The notes below the pieces were generated by a model. The model saw only the letters and a program-made list of their open reading frames with translations. It did no database searches and was not told where the DNA came from. From NCBI GenBank assembly GCA_965230275.1, contig CBDDKO010000002.1:2666001-2730000 (forward strand): a stretch of DNA of 64,000 nt, read 5' to 3'. Shown here in pieces: positions 1 through 8,082 of the stretch. Numbering within the stretch: the stretch's first letter is position 1; each line of letters opens with the position of its first letter. This DNA is from JAJRRS01 sp965230275 (lineage in GTDB: Bacteria > Planctomycetota > Phycisphaerae > Phycisphaerales > Phycisphaeraceae). A program made the translations under genes and the position numbers.

Positions 1-1593
1 CTGCGGGGTCAGCGCGACGCCCGACGCTTCCTGCACCTCGATCGCACGCAGGCTGTCCGCGGCGGCCCGGCGGGCGGCGCGGGTCGCGCCGATCAATTCA
101 TACGATGTCTGCACATTGCGCAGCGCGTTCTTGACCTCCAGCACGACGTCCTGTGCCTGGCGTTGGTAAACCAGCGCCGAGGCACGGCGTTCGAGTTGAC
201 GCTGTTTGTACAGCCCCTCGGCTGAGCGGTTGCCGATCGGCATCTCGAACTGCGCGCCGACGAGGTAGTCGATGAAGTCGGCGTCGCTTGCTCGGTCAAA
301 TGCGTCGCCCGCGCTGTCGTTATCGACGCCGTTGAGCTGCACCGTCGCCGCCACGTTCAGCAGCGGCAGCCGGGCGTTATCCGCCACGCGCTGACGCACG
401 GAAGCGTCCTTGATATCGATCAGCGCGATCTTCATCTCCGGTCGGCTGCGCAGCGCTTCGGTGACCAGGTCCAGGAGGCTGAAGGTGATCGGCTCGTCTG
501 TCGGGGCGTCCAGGGGCACGATCAGCGTTTCGTCGGCGATCGGAAGCTCCGGTGAATTGATCAGCCGCTTGAGCTGGTCCGATGCCGAACGCACCGCGGA
601 GCGGGCACGGATGACGTCGGCTCGCTGCAGCTCGACGAAGCTGTTGGCCTCGGTGATTTCAACCGGACTGGCGTCGTAGCCCCGGCGTTCGATCAGTCGG
701 TCGCGGTCTTCGGTCGATCGTTCCAGCAGGCGGACACGCACACGCAGCTGCTGGTGGGCGAAGAAGACGTTCCAGTACCCCGCCTCGACATTCGCCACGA
801 CCTGCAGCAATTCGCGCTTCAGCTGCTGGGCCTCGGCGAGGCGATCGTTCTGCGTCAGGATGATGTTCGAGCGGTTGATGTCCGACCCGAAGTTACGCAG
901 CAACGGCTGCTCCAGGTTCACCAGGACGTCGGCTTCATAGAACTTGTTGACGCTGAAGACGGTGGGGACCGAGTCGTTGCGCGTCATGTCGGCCTGTAGC
1001 GTGACGCGCCCGCCGGTAACCAGCGCCTTGCGGATGCCGGTGGATAGCTCGAAGGTTTCACTCTTGGTGTTCCCCGAGAAGCCGGGCACGACCCCGCCGG
1101 GCTGCGGTGTGTCGAGGTTCGAGTAACTGGCGTCGGTGAAGAACGTCGCGTCGAACACGGCCTGTGCCTGGACGATGCGCGCCTCGCTGATCGCCGGGGT
1201 CATCCGTGCGACCTGCACGTCCAGGTTGTTCTTGACGGCGATCGCCACGGCTTCCTGCAGCGACAGGCTGAGCGTCTTCGCGTCGACCTCGCCGGTCAGG
1301 TCGGCGCCGGCGTCGAGCTCGATGCCCTGGTAGGCCTCCAGCCCGCTCATTTCGTCGAGCTCTTCACGGCGTTCGTCGCTGAGCTCCGATTCGACGTCGC
1401 TGGGCTCACGGCTCAGCTCGATCAGCTTCGCCTCGCTCGCCGACGCCAGATGGGCCCGGTGGGCCGCGATCATCTGTTCCCGCATCGCCTCGGCCGGGGT
1501 CTGATCCATCGGCCCGGCGCACCCCGACAGCCAGCCCGTGCCCAGCGCACATAGACCCGCCGTCCCCGTTAACCAGTAGCGTTTGATCGTCAT
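1..1593 (-). CDS. TolC-family outer membrane efflux lipoprotein (partial, C-terminus outside window)
   Basis: The frame is open from an ATG at 1593 to the left edge, giving 531 codons of an unfinished protein. The N-terminus has a basic start, a hydrophobic stretch and a lipobox LSGC with the cysteine at residue 25, so it should be a lipoprotein. The body shows the long heptad-like helices and QEAVAIAVKNN / ANVEAGYWNVFFAHQQLRVR patterns of TolC/OMF channel proteins, the outer-membrane exit duct of RND, ABC or type I exporters. A roughly 100-residue charged linker precedes the first helical repeat, longer than in classical NodT/OprM proteins. A TACAAT -10 hexamer at 1644-1649 (minus) could serve it. 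Partner pump genes are not in the window. The family assignment is from sequence pattern only. Confidence 0.8.
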   Translation of the reverse strand, partial: MTIKRYWLTGTAGLCALGTGWLSGCAGPMDQTPAEAMREQMIAAHRAHLASASEAKLIELSREPSDVESELSDERREELDEMSGLEAYQGIELDAGADLTGEVDAKTLSLSLQEAVAIAVKNNLDVQVARMTPAISEARIVQAQAVFDATFFTDASYSNLDTPQPGGVVPGFSGNTKSETFELSTGIRKALVTGGRVTLQADMTRNDSVPTVFSVNKFYEADVLVNLEQPLLRNFGSDINRSNIILTQNDRLAEAQQLKRELLQVVANVEAGYWNVFFAHQQLRVRVRLLERSTEDRDRLIERRGYDASPVEITEANSFVELQRADVIRARSAVRSASDQLKRLINSPELPIADETLIVPLDAPTDEPITFSLLDLVTEALRSRPEMKIALIDIKDASVRQRVADNARLPLLNVAATVQLNGVDNDSAGDAFDRASDADFIDYLVGAQFEMPIGNRSAEGLYKQRQLERRASALVYQRQAQDVVLEVKNALRNVQTSYELIGATRAARRAAADSLRAIEVQEASGVALTPQ

Positions 1594-1643
1594 AAGACCC
1601 GGATCATACGGCCCGGACCGCCGGAACGCCAATTTGGGCGTAC

Positions 1644-1649
1644 ATTGTA
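1644..1649 (-). promoter_or_regulatory. candidate -10 box upstream of the TolC-type gene
   Basis: On the minus strand TACAAT lies about 50 nt upstream of the ATG at 1593, inside a near-palindrome GTACATTGTAC (1640-1650). No convincing -35 is seen. The palindrome could equally be an operator. Confidence 0.3.
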
Positions 1650-1723
1650 CGACTTCGCCCCGCCGGCCGATCCACCCGGGTCTGGGGCCCGGTTGGGAGT
1701 ACGCAGCCCCAGCTGGCTGATGG

Positions 1724-3172
1724 TTAGCAGTCCTGGTTCACATGGGACAGTACCGCGCTGACGGGCCTGCCCGTGATGAGTTGCTTACCGTCGGTGAAGC
1801 CTTCCTCGCGATCCTTTAAAGCCTCGATCAGATGACCGCGCAGCTGCCCGAGCAGGCCGGCGGCGGCATCCGCTCCTGCGAGGTCGGTCAGTTCCTGCGG
1901 ATCATTGACAAGATCGAACAGCTGTTCGTGACCGGTCTGGCTGAACCAGACGTACTTGTGCTTGCCGTCGGTGATGTAGTGAGACGAGCCGAAGTGCCCG
2001 ACATGTTCGCCGTGCAGCCAGCCGCGCCAGTCACATGCCTCACCCCGCGCTAACGGCAACGCGCTTCGCCCCTCGACCGACTCGGGCACCGCCAGCCCCG
2101 CACAATCCAGCAGCGTCGGCATCACATCGCGCAGCTCGATCGGGTGATCGTCCACATGCCCGGGCGCGATCCCGCAGCCCTCCGGCCCGGTCAGCAGCAG
2201 CGGCACACGGGCCGAGCCTTCGTACGGCAGCGACTTGGCGTACAGGTGATGATCGCCCATCAGGTCGCCGTGGTCCGAGACGAAACACACCCACGTGTTT
2301 TCGCGCTCGCCGTATTCACCCAGCACCTCGAGGAAGCGGTGGACCTGGTGGTCGATGTGTGTCATGTGGCCGTAGTACCCGGCGCGGGCGCGGCGTAGCG
2401 CATCGTCGGGCAGGCGCTTGGGGGCCTGGTGCGGGTCGTGGTCGTTGCGGTACGGCTCGAATAACTCGGCCCAATCGCCGACCGGGACAGGCGGCATGTC
2501 GGCGTCGAGGTATTGCTGCATCGCCCAAGCCGGCGGGTCCAGCGGCGGGTGCGGCCGGTGGTACGACATGAACAGGAAGAACGGCCGACGCGGGTCACGC
2601 CGACGAAGGAAGTCGATGCTTTGTGACGTGACCCAGTTGGTCGGGTGCTGCGACTCGGGCTTGTCCCACGGCCGAGCGGTGTAGGCATTACAACTCATGC
2701 CGTGATCGAAGTGGTCGGCGTCCGGCCCCTGCTTTTCTCGCAGCCAGGTGAGGTAGTCGTCTCGGGTCCCCAGGTCGTGATCGCGCTTGCGGGCCATGTG
2801 CAGGTAGCCGTCGTGCAAGACCACGTTATGGAAGCCCATCAGGCTGCGTTCGGGGTAGACATGCAGCTTGCCCACGGCCTGCGTGTGGTAGTCGTGATCG
2901 GCAAACGCTGACGCGATCGTTACGGGGTAGTTCCACGGCACGCCGTCCTGATACCCGACGCGCCCGTGGGTGTGTTGTGACAGCCCGGTGTAAAGCGATG
3001 CCCTGGCTGGGACGCACGTCGGACACGCCGCGTAGGCCCGGCTGAACCGCGCGCCCCGCGACGCCAGGTGATCCAGGTACGGCGTACACACCACCGGGTG
3101 GCCCTCGACCCCCAGGCAGTCGCCCCGCCATTGGTCCACACAGATCATCACCACGTTCGGCCGATCACTCAT
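1724..3172 (-). CDS. sulfatase (formylglycine-dependent)
   Basis: 482 residues, alkaline-phosphatase-fold sulfatase. Visible marks are the N-terminal metal-binding stretch VVMICVDQWRGD, the Cys-type signature CVPARASLYTG (C53-x-P-x-R57) whose Cys would be converted to formylglycine, and SDHGDLMGDH near residue 298 followed by K in YAKSLPYEGS. It hydrolyses sulfate esters, probably on algal or marine polysaccharides, a hallmark gene class of planctomycetes. No signal peptide is seen after the ATG at 3172 (MSDRPNVVMI), so it looks cytoplasmic unless the start is wrong. No formylglycine-generating enzyme or glycoside hydrolase is adjacent. The stop lies 130 nt before the TolC-type gene on the same strand. 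The substrate cannot be told from sequence. Confidence 0.93.
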   Translation of the reverse strand: MSDRPNVVMICVDQWRGDCLGVEGHPVVCTPYLDHLASRGARFSRAYAACPTCVPARASLYTGLSQHTHGRVGYQDGVPWNYPVTIASAFADHDYHTQAVGKLHVYPERSLMGFHNVVLHDGYLHMARKRDHDLGTRDDYLTWLREKQGPDADHFDHGMSCNAYTARPWDKPESQHPTNWVTSQSIDFLRRRDPRRPFFLFMSYHRPHPPLDPPAWAMQQYLDADMPPVPVGDWAELFEPYRNDHDPHQAPKRLPDDALRRARAGYYGHMTHIDHQVHRFLEVLGEYGERENTWVCFVSDHGDLMGDHHLYAKSLPYEGSARVPLLLTGPEGCGIAPGHVDDHPIELRDVMPTLLDCAGLAVPESVEGRSALPLARGEACDWRGWLHGEHVGHFGSSHYITDGKHKYVWFSQTGHEQLFDLVNDPQELTDLAGADAAAGLLGQLRGHLIEALKDREEGFTDGKQLITGRPVSAVLSHVNQDC

Positions 3173-3295
3173 CCCCAGAGCTTACCCCCTCAGCCCCCCT
3201 GCTGCAGTCCATCTGATCCCACGCGATCCACCTATAGACCGATCCCCCTGCCGGCCCCCTCCCCGCCACAGGGTGGCCGGTTGAATGTGGCCTGC

Positions 3296-3301
3296 TACAA
3301 T
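3296..3301 (+). promoter_or_regulatory. candidate -10 box for leuC
   Basis: TACAAT lies in the 207-nt divergent gap between the sulfatase and leuC, about 90 nt upstream of the leuC start. The -35 region is poor. No leader peptide or T-box-like structure was recognised. Confidence 0.3.
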
Positions 3302-3388
3302 ACCCGGCTCGCCCGACGGACCCGCCTACCAGCGCCTCTGGTAAACCGCTGGCGGAAAAAGATATACAGACCGTGAAGGATGATTGCC

Positions 3389-4804
3389 ATGCCACGACCC
3401 ATGACCATGACCGAGAAGATCTTCGCCGCACACGCCGGCAAGGATGAAGTCCGCCCCGGCGAGAACATCTGGGTCGACGTCGACGTCCTCATGACACACG
3501 ATGTCTGCGGCCCCGGCACCATCGGCATCTTCAAGAAAGAGTTCGGCAAAGACGCCCAGGTCTGGGACAAGGACCGCGTCGTCATCATCCCCGACCACTA
3601 CATCTTCACCGCCGACGAAAAGTGCCACCGCAACGTCCAGACGCTCCGCGACTTCGTCAAGGAACAAGGCCTCAAGTACTACTACGACCCCGACTTCCTG
3701 GATACCGAAGAGGGCTCCGGCTTCCCGAATCCCTATCGCGATCCCAATAAAACCAACTACAAGGGCGTCTGCCACAAGGCCCTGCCCGAGGAAGGCCACT
3801 GCCGGCCCGGCGAAATCATGCTCGGCACCGACAGCCACACCTGCACCGCCGGCGCCTTCGGCCAGTTCGCCTCCGGCGTCGGCAACACCGATGCCGCGTT
3901 CACACTCGGCACCGGCAAGACCTGGCTCAAGGTCCCGCCCACCATGAAGTTCACCTTCCACGGCGAGATCCCCCCCTACCTCACCGCCAAGGACCTCATC
4001 CTCGCCGTCATCGGCGAGATCGGCGTCGCCGGCGCAACCTACAAGTCCATGTACTTCACCGGCGAAGGCATCAAGTCCCTCAGCCTCGAAGACCGCATGA
4101 CACTGACCAACATGGCCATCGAGGCCGGCGGCAAGAACGGCATCTGCGACGTCGACGAAAAAACCCTCGCCTACGTCAAGGCCCGCTCCACCCGACCCGA
4201 CTGGACCGTCTACACCGAAGACGAAGACGCCGAATACTGCTTCGAGCACAGCTGGGACCTGGGCACGATGGAGCCGATGGTCGCCAAGCCCCACAGCCCG
4301 GACAACAAAGACACCGCGCGCAACTGCTCGGACGTCGTGCTGGACCGCGCCTACATCGGCTCGTGTACCGGCGGGAAGATCACCGACATGATCTTCGCCG
4401 CCAACATCCTGGCCGGCAAAAGCGTGAAGATCCCCACCTTCGTCGTGCCCGGCTCCACCGAGGTCCACGCCGACATGCTCACCCTCAACCTCAAGGGCGA
4501 AAAAGCCAGCGACGGCGAAGTCACCGTTTACAAAGCCCTCGAAGACGCCGGCTGCCTCATCGGCGCCGCCAGCTGCGCCGCATGCTTAGGTGGTCCCGCC
4601 GACACCTTCGGCCGGCTCAACGAGCCGATCAACTGCATCTCCACCACCAACCGCAACTTCCCCGGCCGGATGGGCCACAAGGAGGCAGGCGTCTACCTCG
4701 CCAGCCCCCTCACCGCCGCCGCCAGCGCCCTGACCGGCAAAATCACCGACCCCCGCGAGTTCGTCAGCGAACCCATCGTGACGGGCGGAGCGGGCGTGGT
4801 GTAA
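3389..4804 (+). CDS. leuC: 3-isopropylmalate dehydratase large subunit (aconitase family)
   Basis: 471 residues from the ATG at 3389. This start is preferred over the ATG at 3380 because GAAGGA (3375-3380) then sits 8 nt upstream. It catalyses isomerisation of 2- to 3-isopropylmalate in leucine synthesis, using a [4Fe-4S] cluster together with LeuD. The family signature GTDSHTCTAGAFG is present, as are cluster ligands C326 (SCTGGK) and C396/C399 (SCAACLGG). An insertion of about 25 residues near residue 105 (LDTEEGSGF..) and one near 280 (YTEDEDAEY..) distinguish it from E. coli LeuC. The downstream neighbour is a transposase, so no leuD is linked. A homoaconitase or methanogen-type homologue is possible, since the family is hard to separate by sequence. 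Confidence 0.88.
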   Translation: MPRPMTMTEKIFAAHAGKDEVRPGENIWVDVDVLMTHDVCGPGTIGIFKKEFGKDAQVWDKDRVVIIPDHYIFTADEKCHRNVQTLRDFVKEQGLKYYYDPDFLDTEEGSGFPNPYRDPNKTNYKGVCHKALPEEGHCRPGEIMLGTDSHTCTAGAFGQFASGVGNTDAAFTLGTGKTWLKVPPTMKFTFHGEIPPYLTAKDLILAVIGEIGVAGATYKSMYFTGEGIKSLSLEDRMTLTNMAIEAGGKNGICDVDEKTLAYVKARSTRPDWTVYTEDEDAEYCFEHSWDLGTMEPMVAKPHSPDNKDTARNCSDVVLDRAYIGSCTGGKITDMIFAANILAGKSVKIPTFVVPGSTEVHADMLTLNLKGEKASDGEVTVYKALEDAGCLIGAASCAACLGGPADTFGRLNEPINCISTTNRNFPGRMGHKEAGVYLASPLTAAASALTGKITDPREFVSEPIVTGGAGVV

Positions 4805-4837
4805 ACCACGGTTTCCCCGATCTGAAAACCAAATCAA

Positions 4838-4883
4838 CGCTAAGCCGCAAGCGGCCACCCCATAAGCCGCTTGCGGCTTAGCG
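4838..4883. repeat. paired REP palindrome upstream of the RAYT gene (BIME-like)
   Basis: Two 18-nt arms are perfect reverse complements: CGCTAAGCCGCAAGCGGC at 4838-4855 and its complement at 4866-4883, separated by 10 nt. Each arm is also a small hairpin by itself (GCCGC-AA-GCGGC). This is the head-to-head REP arrangement typical of BIMEs. It ends 23 nt before the RAYT start. Confidence 0.85.
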
Positions 4884-4906
4884 CGCATCCCTCCATACTC
4901 ACTTCC

Positions 4907-5569
4907 ATGCCCGAAAAACCCATCATCCTGGCCTACCACATCATGTGGACGGCCTACGGCTGGTGGTTACCCAACGACCCCCGCGGCTCCACCTCACACA
5001 CGATCCGTAACGACCTCCTCACCGAACTCGGTGAGTTACATCATGGCCGAAAACAACTCCAACCCGCTGGGCGAGACATCCGTGAGTTCTATCAACAAGC
5101 CAACGATGTTCTCAAACACGACCTCTTGTCATTCACACCCAATCAGTTCTCCATGGTCGCCCAGGCCTTGAGCGAATCCATCACCGATCATAAATACACA
5201 TGCTACGCCTGCGCGATCATGCCCGACCACGTCCACATCCTGATCCGCAAACACCGCGACAACTCCGAGCAGATGCTCGAAACCCTCCAATCCGAAAGCC
5301 GCTCACGGCTTAGCGCTCTTGGCCTAAGAAAATTATCCCACCCCACCTGGACCCGAGGCGGCTGGCGGGTCTACCTCGATCACCCCGATAGCATCCGCCG
5401 CACCATCCGCTACATCGAACGCAACCCCGTGAAGATGCGCCTGCCGACCCAGCACTGGGACTTCGTCACCCCCTACAACAATTGGCCGCTGCACGAGGGC
5501 CATTCCCCCAACTCACCGTATGTCAAAGCCTTGAAACGAGCCGGACGTTACCCCCACAACCAAGGCTAA
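4907..5569 (+). CDS. REP-associated tyrosine transposase (RAYT, Y1/HUH family)
   Basis: 220 residues from the ATG at 4907. The protein carries the HUH motif H108-V-H110 in MPDHVHILI and the candidate nucleophile Y169 in IRYIERNPV, with the usual RAYT spacing, and an N-terminal YHIMWTAYGWWLPND block common to TnpA_REP proteins. RAYTs nick single-stranded REP hairpins and are thought to spread them; they are not self-mobile like IS200/IS605 elements. REP hairpins lie directly upstream (4838-4883), inside the gene (5294-5317) and over its stop codon (5565-5586), which ties this enzyme to this repeat. Further copies occur at 26970-26988 and 46878-46898. The first upstream TTG at 4871 lies inside the REP and is a less likely start. 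Confidence 0.93.
   Translation: MPEKPIILAYHIMWTAYGWWLPNDPRGSTSHTIRNDLLTELGELHHGRKQLQPAGRDIREFYQQANDVLKHDLLSFTPNQFSMVAQALSESITDHKYTCYACAIMPDHVHILIRKHRDNSEQMLETLQSESRSRLSALGLRKLSHPTWTRGGWRVYLDHPDSIRRTIRYIERNPVKMRLPTQHWDFVTPYNNWPLHEGHSPNSPYVKALKRAGRYPHNQG
5294..5317. repeat. REP-like half-element inside the RAYT coding region
   Basis: GCCGCTCACGGCTTAGCGC (5298-5316) matches the REP arm GCCGCTTGCGGCTTAGCGC with two differences and stays in frame, encoding residues about 130-137 (ESRSRLSA) between the HUH motif and the catalytic Tyr. Confidence 0.65.
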
Positions 5570-5586
5570 GCCGCTAGCGGCTTAGC
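5565..5586. repeat. REP palindrome overlapping the RAYT stop codon
   Basis: A perfect 22-nt palindrome (GCTAAGCCGCT/AGCGGCTTAGC). The TAA stop at 5567-5569 is part of the repeat. It could act as a transcription terminator stem, but no T-run follows. Confidence 0.85.
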
Positions 5587-5651
5587 GCATCCTCTTGATC
5601 GACAGTAAGCCCGTCATGACGGGGTTTATGGGTGAACCACGAAATACCGGA

Positions 5652-5909
5652 TTAATTATCTGTATCACGATCAGATTTTCTCGTGAAGCGATCCAGCATT
5701 CCAGACATTGCCTCGTTAAAACCCGCGCGGCCGAACGCTAAATTGGCAACATGGGCCGCAGCAAGCAAACAGCAGAGAGCAACAGCGTTCCCAACGTCTA
5801 CGCCGAGAGCTTCGGTAACTAGTAGCGCTGGTATCGAGCCACAAAGTATAAGACAGCTTGCCGACCTTACCCAGGTTGGTACAGAAGGGAGAGGTTGTTG
5901 ACGTGCCAT
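5652..5909 (-). CDS. small membrane protein of unknown function
   Basis: 85 residues from the ATG at 5909 (MARQQPLPSV). The start is chosen because it follows the upstream stop within TGACATG and a purine-rich GGAAGGGGGG lies about 10 nt upstream. Two hydrophobic segments (about residues 18-36 and 40-62) suggest two membrane passes, followed by a polar C-terminus (RFTRKSDRDTDN). It is not recognised. It is probably translated with the preceding gene 5911-6327, with which it shares lower GC content than the rest of the window. Confidence 0.6.
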   Translation of the reverse strand: MARQQPLPSVPTWVRSASCLILCGSIPALLVTEALGVDVGNAVALCCLLAAAHVANLAFGRAGFNEAMSGMLDRFTRKSDRDTDN

Positions 5910-5910
5910 G

Positions 5911-6327
5911 TCATTGCCCCCCCTTCCATTCATCAATATATGGTTGAGCCGCATCTAAGCCATCAGTTACAGCAGCAAGAAGTTCCTTCTGTTGCGAAAT
6001 CAGTTTCTGGACTAAGGGGACAGCAAGCTTGGCGGCTTCTGCCTTCATGAAAATTGATGATTCACGAACCTCGCTCCATGGAACAGTCTCAGCATCCTCT
6101 GATATGTATAGAGTCCATTTGTCCCCATGTCCTCTTGAGAACAACAGGCTATATCCACTTTGTGCGTTATCAGTTCGAATTTGAGACTTTCCCGGGAGCG
6201 AATCTAATTTTGTTTCAAACCACTCTAGGAACTTAGATAATTCCGTAGCTCGAAGTGCATACTCTGTAGATACGTCTTGGATTTCAATAAGCATGTTTGC
6301 TAGCGATTGATCACTCATCGCTGGCAC
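5911..6327 (-). CDS. hypothetical protein, paired with the small membrane protein
   Basis: 138 residues if the ATG at 6327 is used; MSDQS at 6318 is an alternative. Soluble, with an N-terminal helical region (IQDVSTEYALRATELSKFLEWFE), a central strand-like region (SGYSLLFSRGHGDKWTLYIS) and a C-terminal long helix. No family was recognised. It ends TGA two nt before the next start, so the two genes probably form a bicistronic unit. The block 5.65-6.4 kb is clearly richer in A+T than its neighbours and sits just after a RAYT/REP region, consistent with recent acquisition. Confidence 0.65.
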   Translation of the reverse strand: MPAMSDQSLANMLIEIQDVSTEYALRATELSKFLEWFETKLDSLPGKSQIRTDNAQSGYSLLFSRGHGDKWTLYISEDAETVPWSEVRESSIFMKAEAAKLAVPLVQKLISQQKELLAAVTDGLDAAQPYIDEWKGGQ

Positions 6328-6517
6328 CTCCTGGGCCGCAAAGCCCGTTGAGGGTGATGACTGCCCGGTAGCCGCAAAGCCGCCTTCGAGTCAGTAGAAT
6401 GTTTTGTGCTTCGGCGTCACCACCTTGGCACACAATAAGTCCCGCAAGGGACGTTCATATTCTGTCAGGGTAAGTGAGTGGCGTCAAGTGTAAATATGGT
6501 TGAAATGTGAGGAATTG

Positions 6518-6853
6518 ATGCCCCTAACCGGAAAAGAGAAGCGATTACTTAAACAGCGAGGCCAGACGATGCCCGACGATTGCCGTTTGGGCAAGGGGCT
6601 GTTCAGTGATGAGTTTGTGGGGCATCTGAATCGGCTGCTGGATAAGCAGGAGTTGGTGAAGATGCGGTTCACGGACCTGGAGGGGGCGGCCCGGAAGGAG
6701 TTAGCCAACGCGGTCTGCAGTGCCGTCGGGGCGGAGTTGGTCCAGGTCGTCGGGCGGACGGTGCTGATGTATCGCCCCGCACCCCCGGATGTGAAAGACC
6801 CCGCACCCCCGGAAGGTTCGCCCCCGGTAGTAGAACAAGCCGAGGCGGATTAA
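6518..6853 (+). CDS. YhbY-family (CRM domain) RNA-binding protein
   Basis: 111 residues from the ATG at 6518, with GAGGA 4 nt upstream. The whole protein matches the YhbY/CRS1 pattern: LTGKEKRLLKQRGQ, GKGLFSDEFVGHLNRLLDKQELVKMRF and the closing VGRTVLMYRP. YhbY proteins bind pre-50S ribosomal particles and act in large-subunit assembly. The usual GxxG loop region (IGKNG in E. coli) reads LGKGL here. A proline-rich tail of about 25 residues (PAPPDVKDPAPPEGSPP) is extra to the family. Downstream lies a repeat-filled gap, so it seems monocistronic. Confidence 0.88.
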   Translation: MPLTGKEKRLLKQRGQTMPDDCRLGKGLFSDEFVGHLNRLLDKQELVKMRFTDLEGAARKELANAVCSAVGAELVQVVGRTVLMYRPAPPDVKDPAPPEGSPPVVEQAEAD

Positions 6854-7170
6854 CTCGGATGAGTGCGGATGCACACGGATGAAGAAGAAAAGCTATTAAC
6901 CACAGAGGGCACAGAGAGCACAGAGAGCACAGAGAGCACTGCGATCGGTGGGCCTGAATCTGTGGGTCTTGTGCCTTTTTGTGGCTAACTCCCATCCGTT
7001 TGGATCCGATCTATCCGAGCTAATCCATGTCTTTCTCTACAACCACCGCGCCCTCTGCGGTGAGCTGTCTTTAGGTCTTATCCGTTTGCATCCGCACCCA
7101 TCCGAGTTACACCCCGTCAATCTCCTGATCTCCGCGATCTCTGTGCCCCCTGTGGCGAATCCCCGTCTTT
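6853..7170. repeat. modular inverted-repeat block upstream of the aquaporin gene
   Basis: This fills most of the 518-nt gene-free gap 6854-7372. Module A (6853-6882, AACTCGGAT..GCGGAT..ACGGAT) and module B (6898-6935, CCACAGAG then repeated GCACAGAGA) are followed by complements of A (about 7003-7022 and 7080-7110) and of B (about 7048-7066 and 7145-7165). The order is A-B-A'-B'-A'-B' rather than a simple hairpin. The rest of the gap (7171-7372) shows no gene; an ordinary leader of the aquaporin gene is likely. Confidence 0.7.
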
Positions 7171-7372
7171 TTCTGTTCATCTCCGAGCCAAACACGCCTC
7201 CCGGGCTCCAAACGGCGGTTAGCCGGGGTGGATTCAGGTTTTTTAACAGGGCCAGCCGATGGGGGGAAGGTATGGCTGTCGTGCGCCCGGGTTCTATGGG
7301 CGGAACAAACAGGCGTCGGCTGAGCATCTCGGGCTGACGGATCGGACTGACATTTAAACAGGAGCGGTTGCT

Positions 7373-8071
7373 ATGAACGAGAACATCCGTAGTTACATCG
7401 CTGAGTTGATCGGGACGTTTGTGCTGGTGTTTGTCGGGACGTCGGTGGCGACGCTGTCGGGTGTGTTGAACCAGGGGCCGATCGGCTGGATCGGGATCGC
7501 GATGGCGTTCGGGTTTACGCTGATGGTGTTGGTGCTGGTGATCGGGCCGGTGTCGGGCTGCCATGTGAACCCGGCGGTGACGATCCCGATGGCGGTCGCG
7601 GGCAAGCTGGAATGGGGCAAGGTCCCGGGGTACGTCGTGGCGCAGTGCTGCGGCGCGGTGATCGCCAGCGCGGTCCTGTTGATCCTGATGAAGCAGATGC
7701 CTGCCTACATCCCGGCCAAGCACGGGCTGGGCGCGAACGGGAACCCGACGGACATGGCGACGGGCGCGCTGATCGGCTGGGAGGTGATTATGACGGCACT
7801 GTTCGTGATGACGATCTTCTGCACGACGCGCAAGGAAGCCCCGTGTGTCGCGGCCCCGCTGGCGATCGGCGGGTTTTTGTTCGTGGCGCACCTGATCGGC
7901 GTGCCGTTAGGCGATTCATCGCTGAACCCGGCGCGGAGCCTGGGCCCGGCACTGCTGGTGAAGGGCGAGGCGCTCAGCATCCTGTGGGTGTATTTGCTTT
8001 CGCCGATGATCGGCGGGTGTCTGGGGTACGTGCTCTACCGCGGGGTGTACGAAGAGAAAGAGGCTGAGTAA
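7373..8071 (+). CDS. aqpZ: aquaporin Z-type water channel (MIP family)
   Basis: 232 residues, six predicted membrane helices plus two half-helices carrying the NPA motifs (N66-P-A in CHVNPAVTIP and NPA near residue 185 in SSLNPARSLGP). Residues lining the selectivity filter can be aligned with E. coli AqpZ: Phe in MAFGFTL, His in FVAHLIGVP and Arg in NPAR, with Ser for Thr before the second NPA. This is a water-channel rather than a glycerol-facilitator pattern. It moves water across the inner membrane during osmotic change. GGAGCGG lies about 10 nt upstream of the ATG. The gene is bracketed on both sides by the same modular repeats (6853-7170 and 8083-8283), which is unusual and might reflect movement as a cassette. 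Confidence 0.93.
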   Translation: MNENIRSYIAELIGTFVLVFVGTSVATLSGVLNQGPIGWIGIAMAFGFTLMVLVLVIGPVSGCHVNPAVTIPMAVAGKLEWGKVPGYVVAQCCGAVIASAVLLILMKQMPAYIPAKHGLGANGNPTDMATGALIGWEVIMTALFVMTIFCTTRKEAPCVAAPLAIGGFLFVAHLIGVPLGDSSLNPARSLGPALLVKGEALSILWVYLLSPMIGGCLGYVLYRGVYEEKEAE

Positions 8072-8082
8072 GTAAAGCGTTT

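Noticed and set aside
3326..4468. Minus-strand open frame of 380 codons opposite leuC
   Set aside because: Gly/Val/Asp-biased shadow of leuC with no recognisable domain; leuC has intact cluster ligands and a good SD.
6898..6935. CACAGAG repeats considered as a CRISPR array
   Set aside because: The unit is about 9 nt with no unique spacers of 30-40 nt and no cas genes anywhere in the window.
7037..7891. Minus-strand open frame opposite the aquaporin gene
   Set aside because: Arg/His-rich shadow frame that also runs through the intergenic repeats; the aquaporin with two NPA motifs is clearly the real gene.
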